Assembly: GCF_020229735.1 (NCBI RefSeq)
Contig: NZ_CP083459.1
Span: 248,001 to 312,000, forward strand
DNA length: 64,000 nt
Origin: Deinococcus taeanensis
GTDB taxonomy: Bacteria > Deinococcota > Deinococci > Deinococcales > Deinococcaceae
Reading direction: 5' to 3'
A program made the position numbers and the translations under genes. Below, one piece after another: positions 1-8,845 of the stretch (position 1 is its first letter; each line of letters opens with the position of its first letter). The notes under the pieces are model-generated. The model was not told the origin of the DNA. It ran no database searches and saw nothing but the letters and a program-made list of their open reading frames with translations.

Positions 1-624
1 GGCACTGCGGAGATTGACCAGCTGCACGTTGCCGGAGTAGCGGACCAGTTCAGCCAGGCCGACAGGTTTAACCCCTTGCAGTCCATACCCGACAATCAAG
101 AAGGTGACGTCCTGCTGGCCGCGCCCGGTGGCCAGGCTGTCGAGGGTCCCTTCCGGCGCAATGGTCGCCGGCTCGATCCCGACGACGTTCGCCCCCAGCT
201 CCACGACGCCTATGTCGTAGGTGTTCGGGAAACCCGTGCCGTACAACGGATGAGCGACCGCGTCCCCCACGTACCCACCGGTATTCGTCCGGATCAGCGT
301 GCGGTCGACTTCCGGGTCGAAGTAGGCGCGGACGTAAGCGATTTCTGCGCCAGGTTCATCCGCTGTGCAGTGGCCCGCGGTCAGGACGGTATTGGCATCT
401 ACGAGCGTGCCGGTGCAGCGGAACATGGCCTGGTTGTCCGCGTTGTAGAACACGAGCAGGGCGACGTTGGGATGTGCGGTGCCGTCGCGCTGGCCAGAGA
501 TGACCTGGGCGTGAAGGGCCTGGTCTGCGGGCACACCCGCGGCGGGTCCTGTGCCGCAGGAGGTCAGGGCCGCCGTCACCGAGAGAAGAGCACCGAGAAG
601 CCAACGGTTGCGCGTGACAGGCAT
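1..624 (-). CDS. Trypsin-like serine protease, secreted lipoprotein (3' end outside window)
   Basis: The reading frame is open from the ATG at 622-624 to the window edge, so the C-terminus with the catalytic serine is not visible. The N-terminus has basic residues, a hydrophobic core and a lipobox ending LTSC, so a lipid-anchored exported protein is expected. A region like FRCTGTLVDANTVLTAGHC contains the catalytic His motif of chymotrypsin-fold (S1) proteases, and YDIGVVEL about 50 residues later carries the Asp. An AGGAG ribosome binding site lies just upstream of the start. It probably degrades or processes extracellular protein; the substrate is unknown. The family call is firm, but activity cannot be judged without the Ser region. 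Confidence 0.85.
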   Translation of the reverse strand, partial: MPVTRNRWLLGALLSVTAALTSCGTGPAAGVPADQALHAQVISGQRDGTAHPNVALLVFYNADNQAMFRCTGTLVDANTVLTAGHCTADEPGAEIAYVRAYFDPEVDRTLIRTNTGGYVGDAVAHPLYGTGFPNTYDIGVVELGANVVGIEPATIAPEGTLDSLATGRGQQDVTFLIVGYGLQGVKPVGLAELVRYSGNVQLVNLRSA

Positions 625-999
625 AGAAACTCCTGTGGTCCTCGAAAGCCGCTCTGTGGGAGGCGTGGCAGGCGCTACGTGTCCCGCTGGGAGCAGGGTC
701 GGCGCTGAGGACGGATGAAGCGCCCGGCACGTTCAGTGTAGCCCTCGCGTGACCTTTTATACCTCAGCAGCTGACACTTCAAGATTTTTTTGTACCCGTC
801 GCGAAAAAAGGAGTACTCAAAAGAACAAGGCGCGCCCAGAAGGTATCCAGGGACCAGCGCCCCGCCTGACTGAGCTGCGGCGAGAAGCGATGGGTGTGAG
901 CGGGCGTCGGTGGACGTGAGCGTAGGAGATGGCGCTCTCTTGGGGTCAAGAGTGGCAAGCAGCTGGGGAAATGTCGGCCTGGACACATGTTTGTGTCGA

Positions 1000-1503
1000 G
1001 GCCGCCTTGAGAGGACGATACCAAGGGCATCCAGGCCCAGCCTAAACACGCTTTTGGCGTTGTCGCCGTGCTTCAAGGTCTTTGGTGGGGACTTCGTGGC
1101 CACGAGAGCCCCACTGACACCGCACCAGATGACGGCGAGTGCGACCACGCCAAACAGGAGGCTCAGCCGGTCACCATCGGTGAGGCGGGTCGCTTCCAGA
1201 TCGAAGCCGCGTCCCTTGAGCGCCTGGTGCATGTTTTCTGCATTCCAGCACCAGGCATAACGATTGGTGGCCTGGGTACTCCACCCGTGGTACGACAGAG
1301 AGAGGATCTCACCGTGGAGGTTCTTGCCTGCAAGAACCCGCATCCGAACGCCATAGACCGTGATCGCACAGTGCCAGCGGCGCAGTTCACCCGGTCGAAG
1401 CTTCTGGAAACAAGCCCGGACTTCGATGCCGTTGATGCGCGTGGTGGCGTGCAGTCGAATGGTCGGTTTGATGCCCAGGCGTTGCAGTCGACTGCTGATC
1501 CGC
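1000..1503 (-). pseudogene. IS4-family transposase, C-terminal part (type 1)
   Basis: The minus frame contains typical late IS4 transposase sequence: LKGRGFDLEATRLTDGDRLSLLFG, then TLKHGDNAKSVFRLGLDAL. In the Y-x2-R-x3-E-x6-K signature the Arg is replaced (YAWC...E...K). It is separated from an N-terminal piece at 2738-2962 by an IS3 element. The middle of the protein, with the first two catalytic Asp residues, is missing, so the remnant had decayed beyond the simple insertion. Its far end is uncertain and may extend to about 770. Confidence 0.65.
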
Positions 1504-1574
1504 GGTAGTGCTCCAAGGATGACTTTCAGCACCTGACCCTCTCGATGCGAGGGACGAGCACACTGGAGATCATC

Positions 1575-1862
1575 ATGGGGAAACAGCGAAAAACCTGGAG
1601 CACCGACGTCAAAGAAGCCATCGTCCTCAGCGTGCTGCGGGGCGAACTCGGAGTCGCGGAGGCAGCCCGTCAGCATGGAGCCAACGAGAGCCTGATCCAC
1701 ACCTGGAAAACACAGTTTCTGGAGGCGGGCCGTGCCCGCCTCTCTGGTGACCGACCAGACCAGGGCGTGACCATCCTGGAACGGGAGAATGACCGTCTCA
1801 AACGCATCGTGGCCGAAAAGGAACTGGAGCTCGATATTGCGCGAAAAGTGCGACGGCTCTGA
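1575..1862 (+). CDS. IS3-family transposase OrfA (helix-turn-helix)
   Basis: This 95-aa protein has an N-terminal HTH_Tnp_1 domain (about residues 8-50, including AARQHGANESLIHTWK) and a C-terminal coiled coil (ERENDRLKRIVAEKELELD). It recognises the element ends and oligomerises with OrfB. The ATG at 1575 has GGAG nine bases upstream. An A-AAA-G string just before the stop could allow a -1 shift into the orfB frame, which is open back through the orfA stop; that is an inference. Confidence 0.85.
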   Translation: MGKQRKTWSTDVKEAIVLSVLRGELGVAEAARQHGANESLIHTWKTQFLEAGRARLSGDRPDQGVTILERENDRLKRIVAEKELELDIARKVRRL

Positions 1863-1936
1863 CGCTGGACGAGCTGATCGTTCTCTGGCAGAGCCGGCCG
1901 CACCTCAGCCTGCGGCGTTTTGCCCAGTACGCCAGC

Positions 1937-2716
1937 GTGCCGTACTGGCGGATGCGGGACCATCAGCACAGCGCGCCCGCGCGCTGTGCCAAGCAGCAGC
2001 ACCGTGACGCACTGTACGAGAAGGTACGCCAGGCGGCGTTGCAGCATCCAACGTCTGGATACCGGCTGCTGTATCAGGAACTCAAAGCTCAGGGCGAAGA
2101 GATTGGCCTGCACAAGATCCGTGTCGCACTCGGCGAATTGCACCTTCACCCACCGCTGCCTCGAAAGACCCGGAAACCTTCCCCGAAGGTTTCCGCACCA
2201 CAAGACTGGCCGGAAGGTCGACGGGTGCAGATTGACGCGACACGGCTGTCGCTGCCCGACGGGGTCTGTTGGATTTACTTCGTGCTGGACGTTACCTCGC
2301 GGGTGGTGCTGGCCAGCCGGGTGGTACGGAGCCTGTCGATGCACCTCGCCAAACTGACGCTCGACGAGGCGGTCGCCGTGCTGCGTGCTCAGGGCCACCA
2401 CAAGCGCATCCTGGTCCAGAGTGATGGAGGCAGTGATTTCACCAGTGACCTCTTTCAACAGGGCTGTTTGATGTACGGCAACTGGGTGCGCTGCAAAGTG
2501 TCTCAGCCGGGAGGAACCGGTATCCTCGAACGCCTCAACCGGACCTACAAATACCAGTTCGCCTTCCGCCAGGACTGGCAGTCCATGGCCGATGTCCGGG
2601 CCGCCATGCCGGACTTTCACCGCTGGTACAACCACGAGCGCCGTCATTCGGCGCTCGGCTACGCCACGCCTTGGTCTACACTCACCTTATCGGCGAATGC
2701 TCGCAACGCCGCTTGA
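1937..2716 (+). CDS. IS3-family transposase OrfB (DDE integrase)
   Basis: The rve-type integrase core is intact, with acidic residues in VQIDATRL, LVQSDGGSD and GILERLNRTYK. The frame extends upstream of the GTG at 1937 into the end of orfA (ALTLDELIVLW...), so the working protein is probably an OrfAB fusion made by frameshifting. The 259-aa length fits the family. With intact ends and a target duplication, this copy may be active or recently active. Confidence 0.85.
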   Translation: MPYWRMRDHQHSAPARCAKQQHRDALYEKVRQAALQHPTSGYRLLYQELKAQGEEIGLHKIRVALGELHLHPPLPRKTRKPSPKVSAPQDWPEGRRVQIDATRLSLPDGVCWIYFVLDVTSRVVLASRVVRSLSMHLAKLTLDEAVAVLRAQGHHKRILVQSDGGSDFTSDLFQQGCLMYGNWVRCKVSQPGGTGILERLNRTYKYQFAFRQDWQSMADVRAAMPDFHRWYNHERRHSALGYATPWSTLTLSANARNAA

Positions 2717-2737
2717 AGTCAAACCTGGAGCATTACC

Positions 2738-2962
2738 CGCCCAGTCAAACTGGACGAAGCGTTTCAGACGCTGATAGATGGTCTCGTCGGTGCCGACGCG
2801 ACGAATGCACACCACCAAGTGGAAGCGGCAGACGGTGCGTTTTTCGATGATGGCGAGGATCAGCGCCGCCAAGACGGTGAGGCGACGGGGATCAATCGGA
2901 AAATGGGTCGTCAGGCGTACACAGCGGCGATCCTGAGGCCGTCGGTTCCTGGTGTTCTTCAT
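2738..2962 (-). pseudogene. IS4-family transposase, N-terminal part (type 1)
   Basis: From an ATG at 2962 the minus frame reads MKNTRNRRPQ..., then HFPIDPRRLTVLAALILAIIEKRTV and DETIYQRLKRFVQFDW, the usual start of a compact IS4 transposase (about 75 residues). It ends at the IS3 insertion; the matching C-terminal piece lies at 1000-1503. Confidence 0.65.
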
Positions 2963-3021
2963 CGCAGATAACACCGTACAGGAACCGATTTTTCAGCTCT
3001 ACTGCAAACTTTTCACCCCTG

Positions 3022-3304
3022 GAGAGGGGTGTTGGAGTCGAGCGTGGCGTCCCGGGGGAGATGAAGCGCGATCTTGAGGTACAGCGTGGATTCAGCCTGG
3101 ATCAGCGCCAGGAGCACTTCCGCGAGCCGTTTCAGGGCATCCAGGCGGCGATGAGGGAGGCGCGGCTGTGCAGGTGGGTCGCGAGCGTGTCTGCATGGAG
3201 GCGGGCAGTAGCAATATCGGGGATCGTCACAGACCCAGATATCGCCCTGTGTCATGCCGCACTGCGTTCAAGACGCCATTTTTCGCGATGTGTCAGGTGC
3301 TGAG
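3022..3304 (-). pseudogene. IS4-family element (type 2), N-terminal end, copy A
   Basis: This stretch is closely similar to the N-terminal end of the complete element at 57021-58196. It encodes [23 protein letters not shown] and ends at 3304 with the same terminal sequence, GTGTCAGGTGCTGAG. The rest of the element is missing on the left. With the opposite end of a second copy at 5041 it encloses a three-gene operon. Confidence 0.8.
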
Positions 3305-3351
3305 GGCTCAGCTCAACACGCAAAGTCGCCAGAACTCATCCCACCAGCTCC

Positions 3352-3759
3352 TTAAGGCTTCCGGAGGTGGGCGACAGTCACAGCCAGCAGCGTCAGTCCT
3401 GCCAGCAGCACGAGTGACAGGTCTTTCATGGCGTGACTGGGATGCAACAGGTGATGATGTAAACTGCTGTCCCGCCAATGGTCATACATGTGATTCAGCG
3501 CATGCCCCAGGGAAGCTGCAGTACCAATCGCCACCACCGGGCGGAGTATCCGGACCTGAGGAGTGGCGACCAACAGAATGCCCCCCAGGGCAGCACTGAA
3601 GATCCCCGCGTCTCCAGCATAATGGCAGTTAAACGGCGGGAACGGCGCCAGATGTGTGTAGAACCAGTCGGGTACCACCGCAAGGCTCAGGCCCGTCACG
3701 AGCAGTACGACGCCGTTCAATCCCACCATCACGCTCAGTAACCGCTCCTGCCAGCTCAC
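3352..3759 (-). CDS. Small integral membrane protein
   Basis: This 135-aa protein has four hydrophobic stretches (about residues 8-30, 47-67, 72-90 and 110-130). I do not recognise a specific family; it resembles short DoxX-like or DUF4345-like membrane proteins. Its GTG start overlaps the stop of the decarboxylase-like gene by GTGA, so the two are translationally coupled in a tetR-CMD-membrane operon. The histidines DHWRDSSLHHHLLHPSH between helices could bind a metal, but that is only a guess. Confidence 0.7.
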   Translation of the reverse strand: MSWQERLLSVMVGLNGVVLLVTGLSLAVVPDWFYTHLAPFPPFNCHYAGDAGIFSAALGGILLVATPQVRILRPVVAIGTAASLGHALNHMYDHWRDSSLHHHLLHPSHAMKDLSLVLLAGLTLLAVTVAHLRKP

Positions 3760-4307
3760 AGCGGCCCATCTGTCAGGCCGCAGAAATCCTGGCTCTCGAT
3801 CTTCAATGGACCCGTCAGACGGTTGAAGAAATTTTCCGTGGCCACAGCGACGGTCAGCTCGATGATCTCCCGCTCACTGTAAAAGCGGGTGAGGGTAGCG
3901 TAGGTTTCATCGTTGACCTGGGCGGTGACCTGCGTGGCTTCCCATGCGTATTGCAGCGCGGCGCGCTCGGCCGGACTGTACTCAGGCCGCTCACGGAAGG
4001 CCAGGACCCATCTCATTTTGATAGCGTCAAGACCCTTGTCACGCGCGACCCGCTGGCCGAGATCAATGCAGAATGCACACCCGTTGAGCTGCGCCACCAG
4101 ATGGGACGCGAGGGCTTTCGTCGTGGGATTCAGCTGTGTAGCACCATTTGTGTAGATGCCTGCCATAAACAGGTACGGCAGAGGGTAGGCCGGGTGGTGA
4201 CTGAGCAGCGCGATGGTCGGAAAAGGTTTTCCGAACCGCCAAGCCAGCACGCGCGATGCGAGCCTGGCCATCCAGGGGAGGCAGGATGGAGCGGAGACGC
4301 GGGACAT
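3756..4307 (-). CDS. Carboxymuconolactone decarboxylase (AhpD-like) family protein
   Basis: This 183-aa protein has the CMD-family motif NGCAFCIDLGQRVARDKG near residues 74-93. The CxxC pair and the downstream region are typical of AhpD-like peroxidase or thiol-disulfide proteins. An AGGAGG ribosome binding site precedes the ATG. It starts 20 bp after the tetR stop and overlaps the membrane-protein start, so the three genes form one operon. A role in thiol or electrophile stress is plausible from the family but not shown by the sequence. Confidence 0.8.
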   Translation of the reverse strand: MSRVSAPSCLPWMARLASRVLAWRFGKPFPTIALLSHHPAYPLPYLFMAGIYTNGATQLNPTTKALASHLVAQLNGCAFCIDLGQRVARDKGLDAIKMRWVLAFRERPEYSPAERAALQYAWEATQVTAQVNDETYATLTRFYSEREIIELTVAVATENFFNRLTGPLKIESQDFCGLTDGPL

Positions 4308-4327
4308 ACAGTGAACCTCCTGAAGGG

Positions 4328-4951
4328 TCAGCGAGAGGCAGAGAGCAGCAGCCGCTTGAGGTGGACGCGCCGCTCAACCTGAAATGCAGGGTCGTTCACA
4401 CTGAGATTCAGGGCTGCGGCGAGCGTCTGCCCGAAGATCAGGTGGGCGTAGCACACGCCGAGAACGGACAGCACCATCTGCCGAACGTCTTCTTGCTCCA
4501 GCGCTCCACCGCGCAATACGGCATCGACCGCGTGAACTGCCGTCGCTACAGCGACGTGATGCGCCCGTACCTCGTTGATCAGCGTATTGCCCTGAAGTTC
4601 AGACCATTGCACCAGCCGCAGAAATTCTGGATGTGCGATATGGAAGTCCAGCGTGACATCCACCAATGCGGCAATCAGCGCGGCGCGGTCCGGCTGCGCT
4701 CCGGCCAGCTGAAAGGCGGTCGGAGCGATGTGGGCAGCCAGCTGATTCTGTTCTTCCAGCACTGCTTTCCATAGCCCGGCCTTGGAGCGGAAGAAGTAGC
4801 TGGGTGTAGCCCGGGCCACACCTGCAGCATCAGCGATCTGCTGCAGGCCTGTCGCAGCATATCCAGACTCGGCAAACAGGTGGGTGGCGGCGTGGAGGAT
4901 GGCTTTTCTGGTGCGGTGGGTATCGCGAGGGGGCGGTCCGGTCAGTGCCAT
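4328..4951 (-). CDS. TetR-family transcriptional regulator
   Basis: The N-terminal HTH reads TRKAILHAATHLFAESGYAA, then GLQQIADAAGVARATPSYFF, a classic TetR DNA-binding domain, followed by a helical ligand domain (208 aa in total). The ATG at 4951 is chosen because AAGGAG lies 8 bases upstream; a longer frame to 4978 would overlap the operator. A palindrome, TGAACGTTCA, lies immediately upstream at 4968-4977, so it probably represses its own operon. It is clearly related to the broken TetR at 61153, which has the same operator nearby. Confidence 0.9.
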   Translation of the reverse strand: MALTGPPPRDTHRTRKAILHAATHLFAESGYAATGLQQIADAAGVARATPSYFFRSKAGLWKAVLEEQNQLAAHIAPTAFQLAGAQPDRAALIAALVDVTLDFHIAHPEFLRLVQWSELQGNTLINEVRAHHVAVATAVHAVDAVLRGGALEQEDVRQMVLSVLGVCYAHLIFGQTLAAALNLSVNDPAFQVERRVHLKRLLLSASR

Positions 4952-4966
4952 TACAGCTCCTTTTGG

Positions 4967-4982
4967 CTGAACGTTCATTCAG
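4967..4982. promoter_or_regulatory. Putative TetR operator CTGAACGTTCATTCAG
   Basis: It contains the perfect 10-bp palindrome TGAACGTTCA just upstream of the tetR ribosome binding site. The full 16-bp string recurs in reverse complement at 60081-60096, upstream of an alpha/beta-hydrolase and a second, related tetR gene. Confidence 0.65.
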
Positions 4983-5040
4983 TATAAGCGTAATGAACAG
5001 GACAATTGGCTGGACGGTTCTGGCAATTTTGCGTGTCAGG

Positions 5041-5965
5041 CCTCAGCACCTGACACTTTAGGAAATTGATGTGCTGGGCGTTGGGAATGGAGTCCTGAGC
5101 AACTGGAGACAGTCTCAGAAGGTATCGCTTCCCCACCGCACGGCTTGACTCAGGATCTGCCACCCGATACGCGCCTGACTCACGACCGCTCGCCCGCGCT
5201 TGTCCCGCCGAGGGGACTGGGTCGCTCCCCGCTGCGCCCCCACCCGGGTCATCCAGGCCAGTGCGATACACAGCAGTCCGAAGAGCCGAGAGATTCGTTT
5301 TGGCGCTGTCATGTGCGGGGCCTCCAGATTCAGCCCTCGAGATTTCAAGGCGGACAACGCCGATTCAATGGCCCAGCAGAGACGATAGGTCACCAACACG
5401 TCCAGCACGGTCACATCTGACGCCACGATCACCCTGTCACCTGCGGGTGACAGGGTAATGACCGCGTGCATCCATCCCCCATACACCCACGCCCGTTCGA
5501 ACAGGGTGCGCACATGTCCCGGTTGCAATGTCTTAAACACGTCTCGCACCAGTCATCCTCGATTCTGGTGTTCTCCCGGATGCGGTGACACTGCCGGATG
5601 CGTTTCCAGCGCAGGAACGAGCACCACTCGCGCCCCACGAACGCCCGGTCCGCGATCACGACGGCCCACCGACAAGCGGGCAGCACCTTGAGCAATCGGG
5701 CAACCAGCAGGATTCGGGCGGCGGTGCAACTGTTTCCCTGATGGGGCAGGACCGACCAGACGAGTGGGATCACCGCGCCCCCGAGGAGCGCGCCCAGCAC
5801 CAGGATGTTCAGCGGCGTCTGGCCGTCATGCCAAGTGGTGCGGTCCATGATCAGGGCAAGTTGGCCGTCGGGATCAGCGGGCGCAGGACGTCACAGACGT
5901 CCTGCTATGTGAGCTGAGCATCGTGGAAGACCCGGGCGACCGTGCGAGTCTTGGATTCAAGACTC
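5041..5965 (-). pseudogene. IS4-family element (type 2), C-terminal end, copy B, degenerate
   Basis: It starts with the terminal sequence CCTCAGCACCTGACAC and encodes most of a transposase related to the intact one at 57022-58122. Visible segments include IMDRTTWHDGQTPLNILVLG, VVIADRAFVGREW and YRLCWAIESALSALKSRG. The frame is broken: there is a shift near 5430-5550 and a TAG stop (minus strand, 5905-5907). The N-terminal 80 residues and the second end are missing beyond about 5965. Confidence 0.8.
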
Positions 5966-6698
5966 GCGTCCCGGGCTTCGCTGGCCAGTAGGACCCAAAT
6001 GCGGGCCGGGGCTGCGGCTGTGTGCGCGGGCCCTTTTGGCCGGGTCATGGCGTCATCCTGGCACGCCATGAACACAACTTCCTGCTTGTTCAGGAAGTGA
6101 ACCGACGGGTGCCGTTGTTCGACCGAGTCAGACGTGCATAGTAATGAACGTCACCACATTCCAGCAGATGGGCGGCCTTGCTCACCTGGTCCAACCTGAA
6201 GAACTGGCTGACCTGGTCGAGCGGATCCGGCTCCAGTTGCGCCGCTGATGATCTTCCCGCGTCACCCGATCGAACAGCGCCCCTGACCTTCCGGTCTGGA
6301 GAGAAGCCGCCCGCGATGACCCCGTAACATGGCAAGCATCAGGTTTCCTTGGAGTACCGGTGGTTGGCGGAGACCGCCGAAGGCCTCCCCTACTTAAGCC
6401 TGGACATAGCGGATGAAGGCCCACAGTCGGGAGGGCCCCAGGGCAACCGGGATTTCACGGAAGCTTGGAAATGAGCAACAGACTGGCTTGGAAGGAAACT
6501 CATATTAAGAATTTGATGGGCAGTACGATACCCGTATCCTCCCTATGACACTGGGTTCTGGGGAGCGCATTCAGTGTCATGACGACACGCGAGACAGGCC
6601 CAGCTGCGTCGCGTTCGCACGGGACCCGGACCGTCATGGTCCTGGTTGGCCTCCTGTGCCGCAGCCGCCCTCGCCCACATCGGCAAGAGGGAGACCCC
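5966..6698. other. Intergenic stretch without a supported gene
   Basis: No long convincing reading frame. A 34-aa plus-strand frame at 6144-6248 (ending LADLVERIRLQLRR) looks protein-like but has no good ribosome binding site. The 3' part presumably holds the promoter of the lipoprotein gene at 6699. Confidence 0.4.
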
Positions 6699-8471
6699 AT
6701 GCGTCACCGCACCCCCGTCACCGCATCTCTGCCTGTCCGCCTCACGCTGACCACCATTGGGCTCAGCCTGGCGCTCCTGGTCGGATGCAACCGACCAGCC
6801 TCGCAGCCTGAAGCCCAAGTCACCCAGACTCTGCTGGACGCACAGAAACTTGGCACTCCACACTTCAGCAACGCGGTCGCCTTCGATGTGTCGCGGCCTC
6901 TCGCCTCTATGGCCCGCGTTGGTCCAGCCCTTCCGTTGCCGGTGGGGGGCGACGGAATCATCGACCTCCGGCCCGACCGTGGGCCCCAGCAGAGAGACCG
7001 ACTGGCGGGCCGTGATGGCGCCCTTCAGTCGGCCTCCCCCGGTTCGCTCTTCGCCCAGCAGGCTGCGTCGGTCTCGAATCCAGTCGTCAGTTTCGAAGGT
7101 CCCAGCAGCCAGGACAATTTCAACCTGTATGGGGGACGAGTGAACCCGCCCGACCCCGTTGGCGACATCGGCCCCAACCACTACGTGGCCATGACCAACC
7201 TGGCGTACGCGGTTTACAGCAGGCAAGGGGCACCTCTACTCGGTCCCGCGAGGATTGGGGACCTGTGGGCCGGCTTCGCGGTCCCGGACTGCGCGGATCC
7301 CTCCGGTGATCCGGTTGTCGTGTATGACCAGTTGGTGAACCGCTGGATTCTTACGCAATTCACGACCCGGGGCCTCGACGATCCCAACCTGCCGTTTTAC
7401 AGCTGCGTAGCAGTCTCGGTCACGGGCGACCCGACTGGTGCCTATTACCGGTACGCCTTCACCAGCGGCCTGTTCTTCCCGGACTACCCCAAATATGGGG
7501 TCTGGACCGACTCATACATCATGACCACCCGTGAATTCGGACCGACGGTGGAGTACGGCATCGGTGTCTACGCCCTCGAGAAGAACAAAATGATCGTTGG
7601 CGACCCGAAAGCCCGCGCGGTTCGCTTCTTCCTGGATTCGGGCGTCGTGCCCCTGAACCAGATTGGGGACGGCCTTCTGCCGCCAGACATCGACGGCACC
7701 CGCCGCCCCCCAGCGCGCGCTGCCGCGCCGATCATCGGAACTCAGGACGATGGAGCCTCCTACGGGGCCACTGTGGACGCCATGAACGTCTGGGAGCTTC
7801 GGGTGGCCTGGAATTCCAAGCCAGCAGCCTCCCTGACCCTGGCCGCTCAACTCCCCGTTGCCTCGTTCGATTCGGTCTTTCCCTGCGGGCCCACCTCCCG
7901 TGACTGTCTCCCGCAGCCGGGCATCACGAATCCCGACCAGTATCTGGACGTTCTGTCGTACCGCCAGCGGCCCCTCTACCGTCTGGCCTACCGGAATTTC
8001 GGCACCTATGAAGCGTTCGTAACGACCCAGACGGTAGAGGCTCGCCCCGGGATGGCCGGCATGCGCTGGTACGAACTGAGACGCTCGGCCAACGGCTACC
8101 AGGTACACCAGCAGGGGACCTACGCTCCGGATGACGGGGTTCAGCGGTGGATGGGGAGTATCGCCATGGACCGTTCAGGAAACATGGGACTGGGCTTCAG
8201 CGTGGTGAGCGGCACAGATGTCTACCCGGGCATTCGGTACACCGGTCGTCTGAACAGTGATCCCCCGAACACCATGACGCTAGGCGAAGGCACGATGATC
8301 GTGGGCAGCGGCGTCCAGACCACCACCAACTCACGCTGGGGTGACTACACCTCAATGAACGTCGATCCGACCGACGACTGTACCTTCTGGTACATCAACG
8401 AGTACTACACTGCGGCCGGCCAGGCGTCGAGTGAACTGGATAGAGTTTGGTGGAGGGTAAGTTCAGTGTGA
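6699..8471 (+). CDS. Large secreted lipoprotein of unknown function, 3' end cut by an IS
   Basis: The ATG at 6699 is preceded by GAGGGAGA and opens a signal peptide ending in the lipobox LALLVGC. The mature part contains conserved-looking stretches (DPVGDIGPNHYVAMTN, DPVVVYDQLVNRWILTQF, FPDYPKYGVWTDSYIMTTREF, NSRWGDYTSMNVDP) seen in uncharacterised extracellular bacterial proteins, probably beta-propeller or beta-rich. The last residues (RVWWRVSSV) are encoded by the IS3 left end starting near 8445, so the native C-terminus is lost. The truncation is small and the protein may still be exported and folded. No enzyme motif was recognised. Confidence 0.8.
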   Translation: MRHRTPVTASLPVRLTLTTIGLSLALLVGCNRPASQPEAQVTQTLLDAQKLGTPHFSNAVAFDVSRPLASMARVGPALPLPVGGDGIIDLRPDRGPQQRDRLAGRDGALQSASPGSLFAQQAASVSNPVVSFEGPSSQDNFNLYGGRVNPPDPVGDIGPNHYVAMTNLAYAVYSRQGAPLLGPARIGDLWAGFAVPDCADPSGDPVVVYDQLVNRWILTQFTTRGLDDPNLPFYSCVAVSVTGDPTGAYYRYAFTSGLFFPDYPKYGVWTDSYIMTTREFGPTVEYGIGVYALEKNKMIVGDPKARAVRFFLDSGVVPLNQIGDGLLPPDIDGTRRPPARAAAPIIGTQDDGASYGATVDAMNVWELRVAWNSKPAASLTLAAQLPVASFDSVFPCGPTSRDCLPQPGITNPDQYLDVLSYRQRPLYRLAYRNFGTYEAFVTTQTVEARPGMAGMRWYELRRSANGYQVHQQGTYAPDDGVQRWMGSIAMDRSGNMGLGFSVVSGTDVYPGIRYTGRLNSDPPNTMTLGEGTMIVGSGVQTTTNSRWGDYTSMNVDPTDDCTFWYINEYYTAAGQASSELDRVWWRVSSV

Positions 8472-8489
8472 TCCACACTGGAGGACAGA

Positions 8490-8798
8490 ATGTCCGTACC
8501 CAAGCAGAAATTCACCGCTGAGTTCAAACAAGAAGCCGTCCGGCTGGTCCGCACGACCGGAAAGAGTTGCGCCCAGATTGCCCGTGACCTTGGCGTTCCC
8601 CCTCACTACGTGGTCCGGTGGAAGCAGCAGCAGGACACCCAGACGGCCGCTGGCCGCCCAGCCTTCACCGGGCGGGGAATCCCCGCCCTTTCACCACAGG
8701 AGGCTCGACTCAAGGAACTGGAGCGGGAACTGGAAATTGCACGACAGGAACGGGATATTCTGAAAAAAGCACTGGCCTTCTTCGCGAAGCAGCCCTGA
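8490..8798 (+). CDS. IS3-family transposase OrfA
   Basis: This 102-aa protein has an HTH domain (FTAEFKQEAVRLVRTTGKS, then IARDLGVPPHYVVRWK) and a leucine-zipper-like tail (LKELERELEIARQERDILKKAL). The A6G string near its end is a standard -1 programmed frameshift signal that would join it to orfB. Confidence 0.85.
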   Translation: MSVPKQKFTAEFKQEAVRLVRTTGKSCAQIARDLGVPPHYVVRWKQQQDTQTAAGRPAFTGRGIPALSPQEARLKELERELEIARQERDILKKALAFFAKQP

Positions 8799-8845
8799 TC
8801 TTCAAATTCATCGAGGGGCACCAGAACGAGTTCCCAGTGGAACTG

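Larger units (their letters stand above)
1504..2737 (+). mobile_element. IS3-family insertion sequence, copy 1 (1,234 bp)
   Basis: Imperfect terminal inverted repeats begin GGTAGTGCTCCA on the left and GGTAATGCTCCA (reverse complement) on the right. The flanking trinucleotide CGC occurs on both sides (1501-1503 and 2738-2740), a 3-bp target duplication as expected for IS3 elements. The element carries orfA and orfB and appears identical to the copy at 31176-32409. It sits inside an IS4 transposase remnant. Confidence 0.9.

Noticed and set aside
6144..6248. 34-aa plus-strand frame
   Set aside because: Protein-like, but no ribosome binding site and too short to separate from chance.
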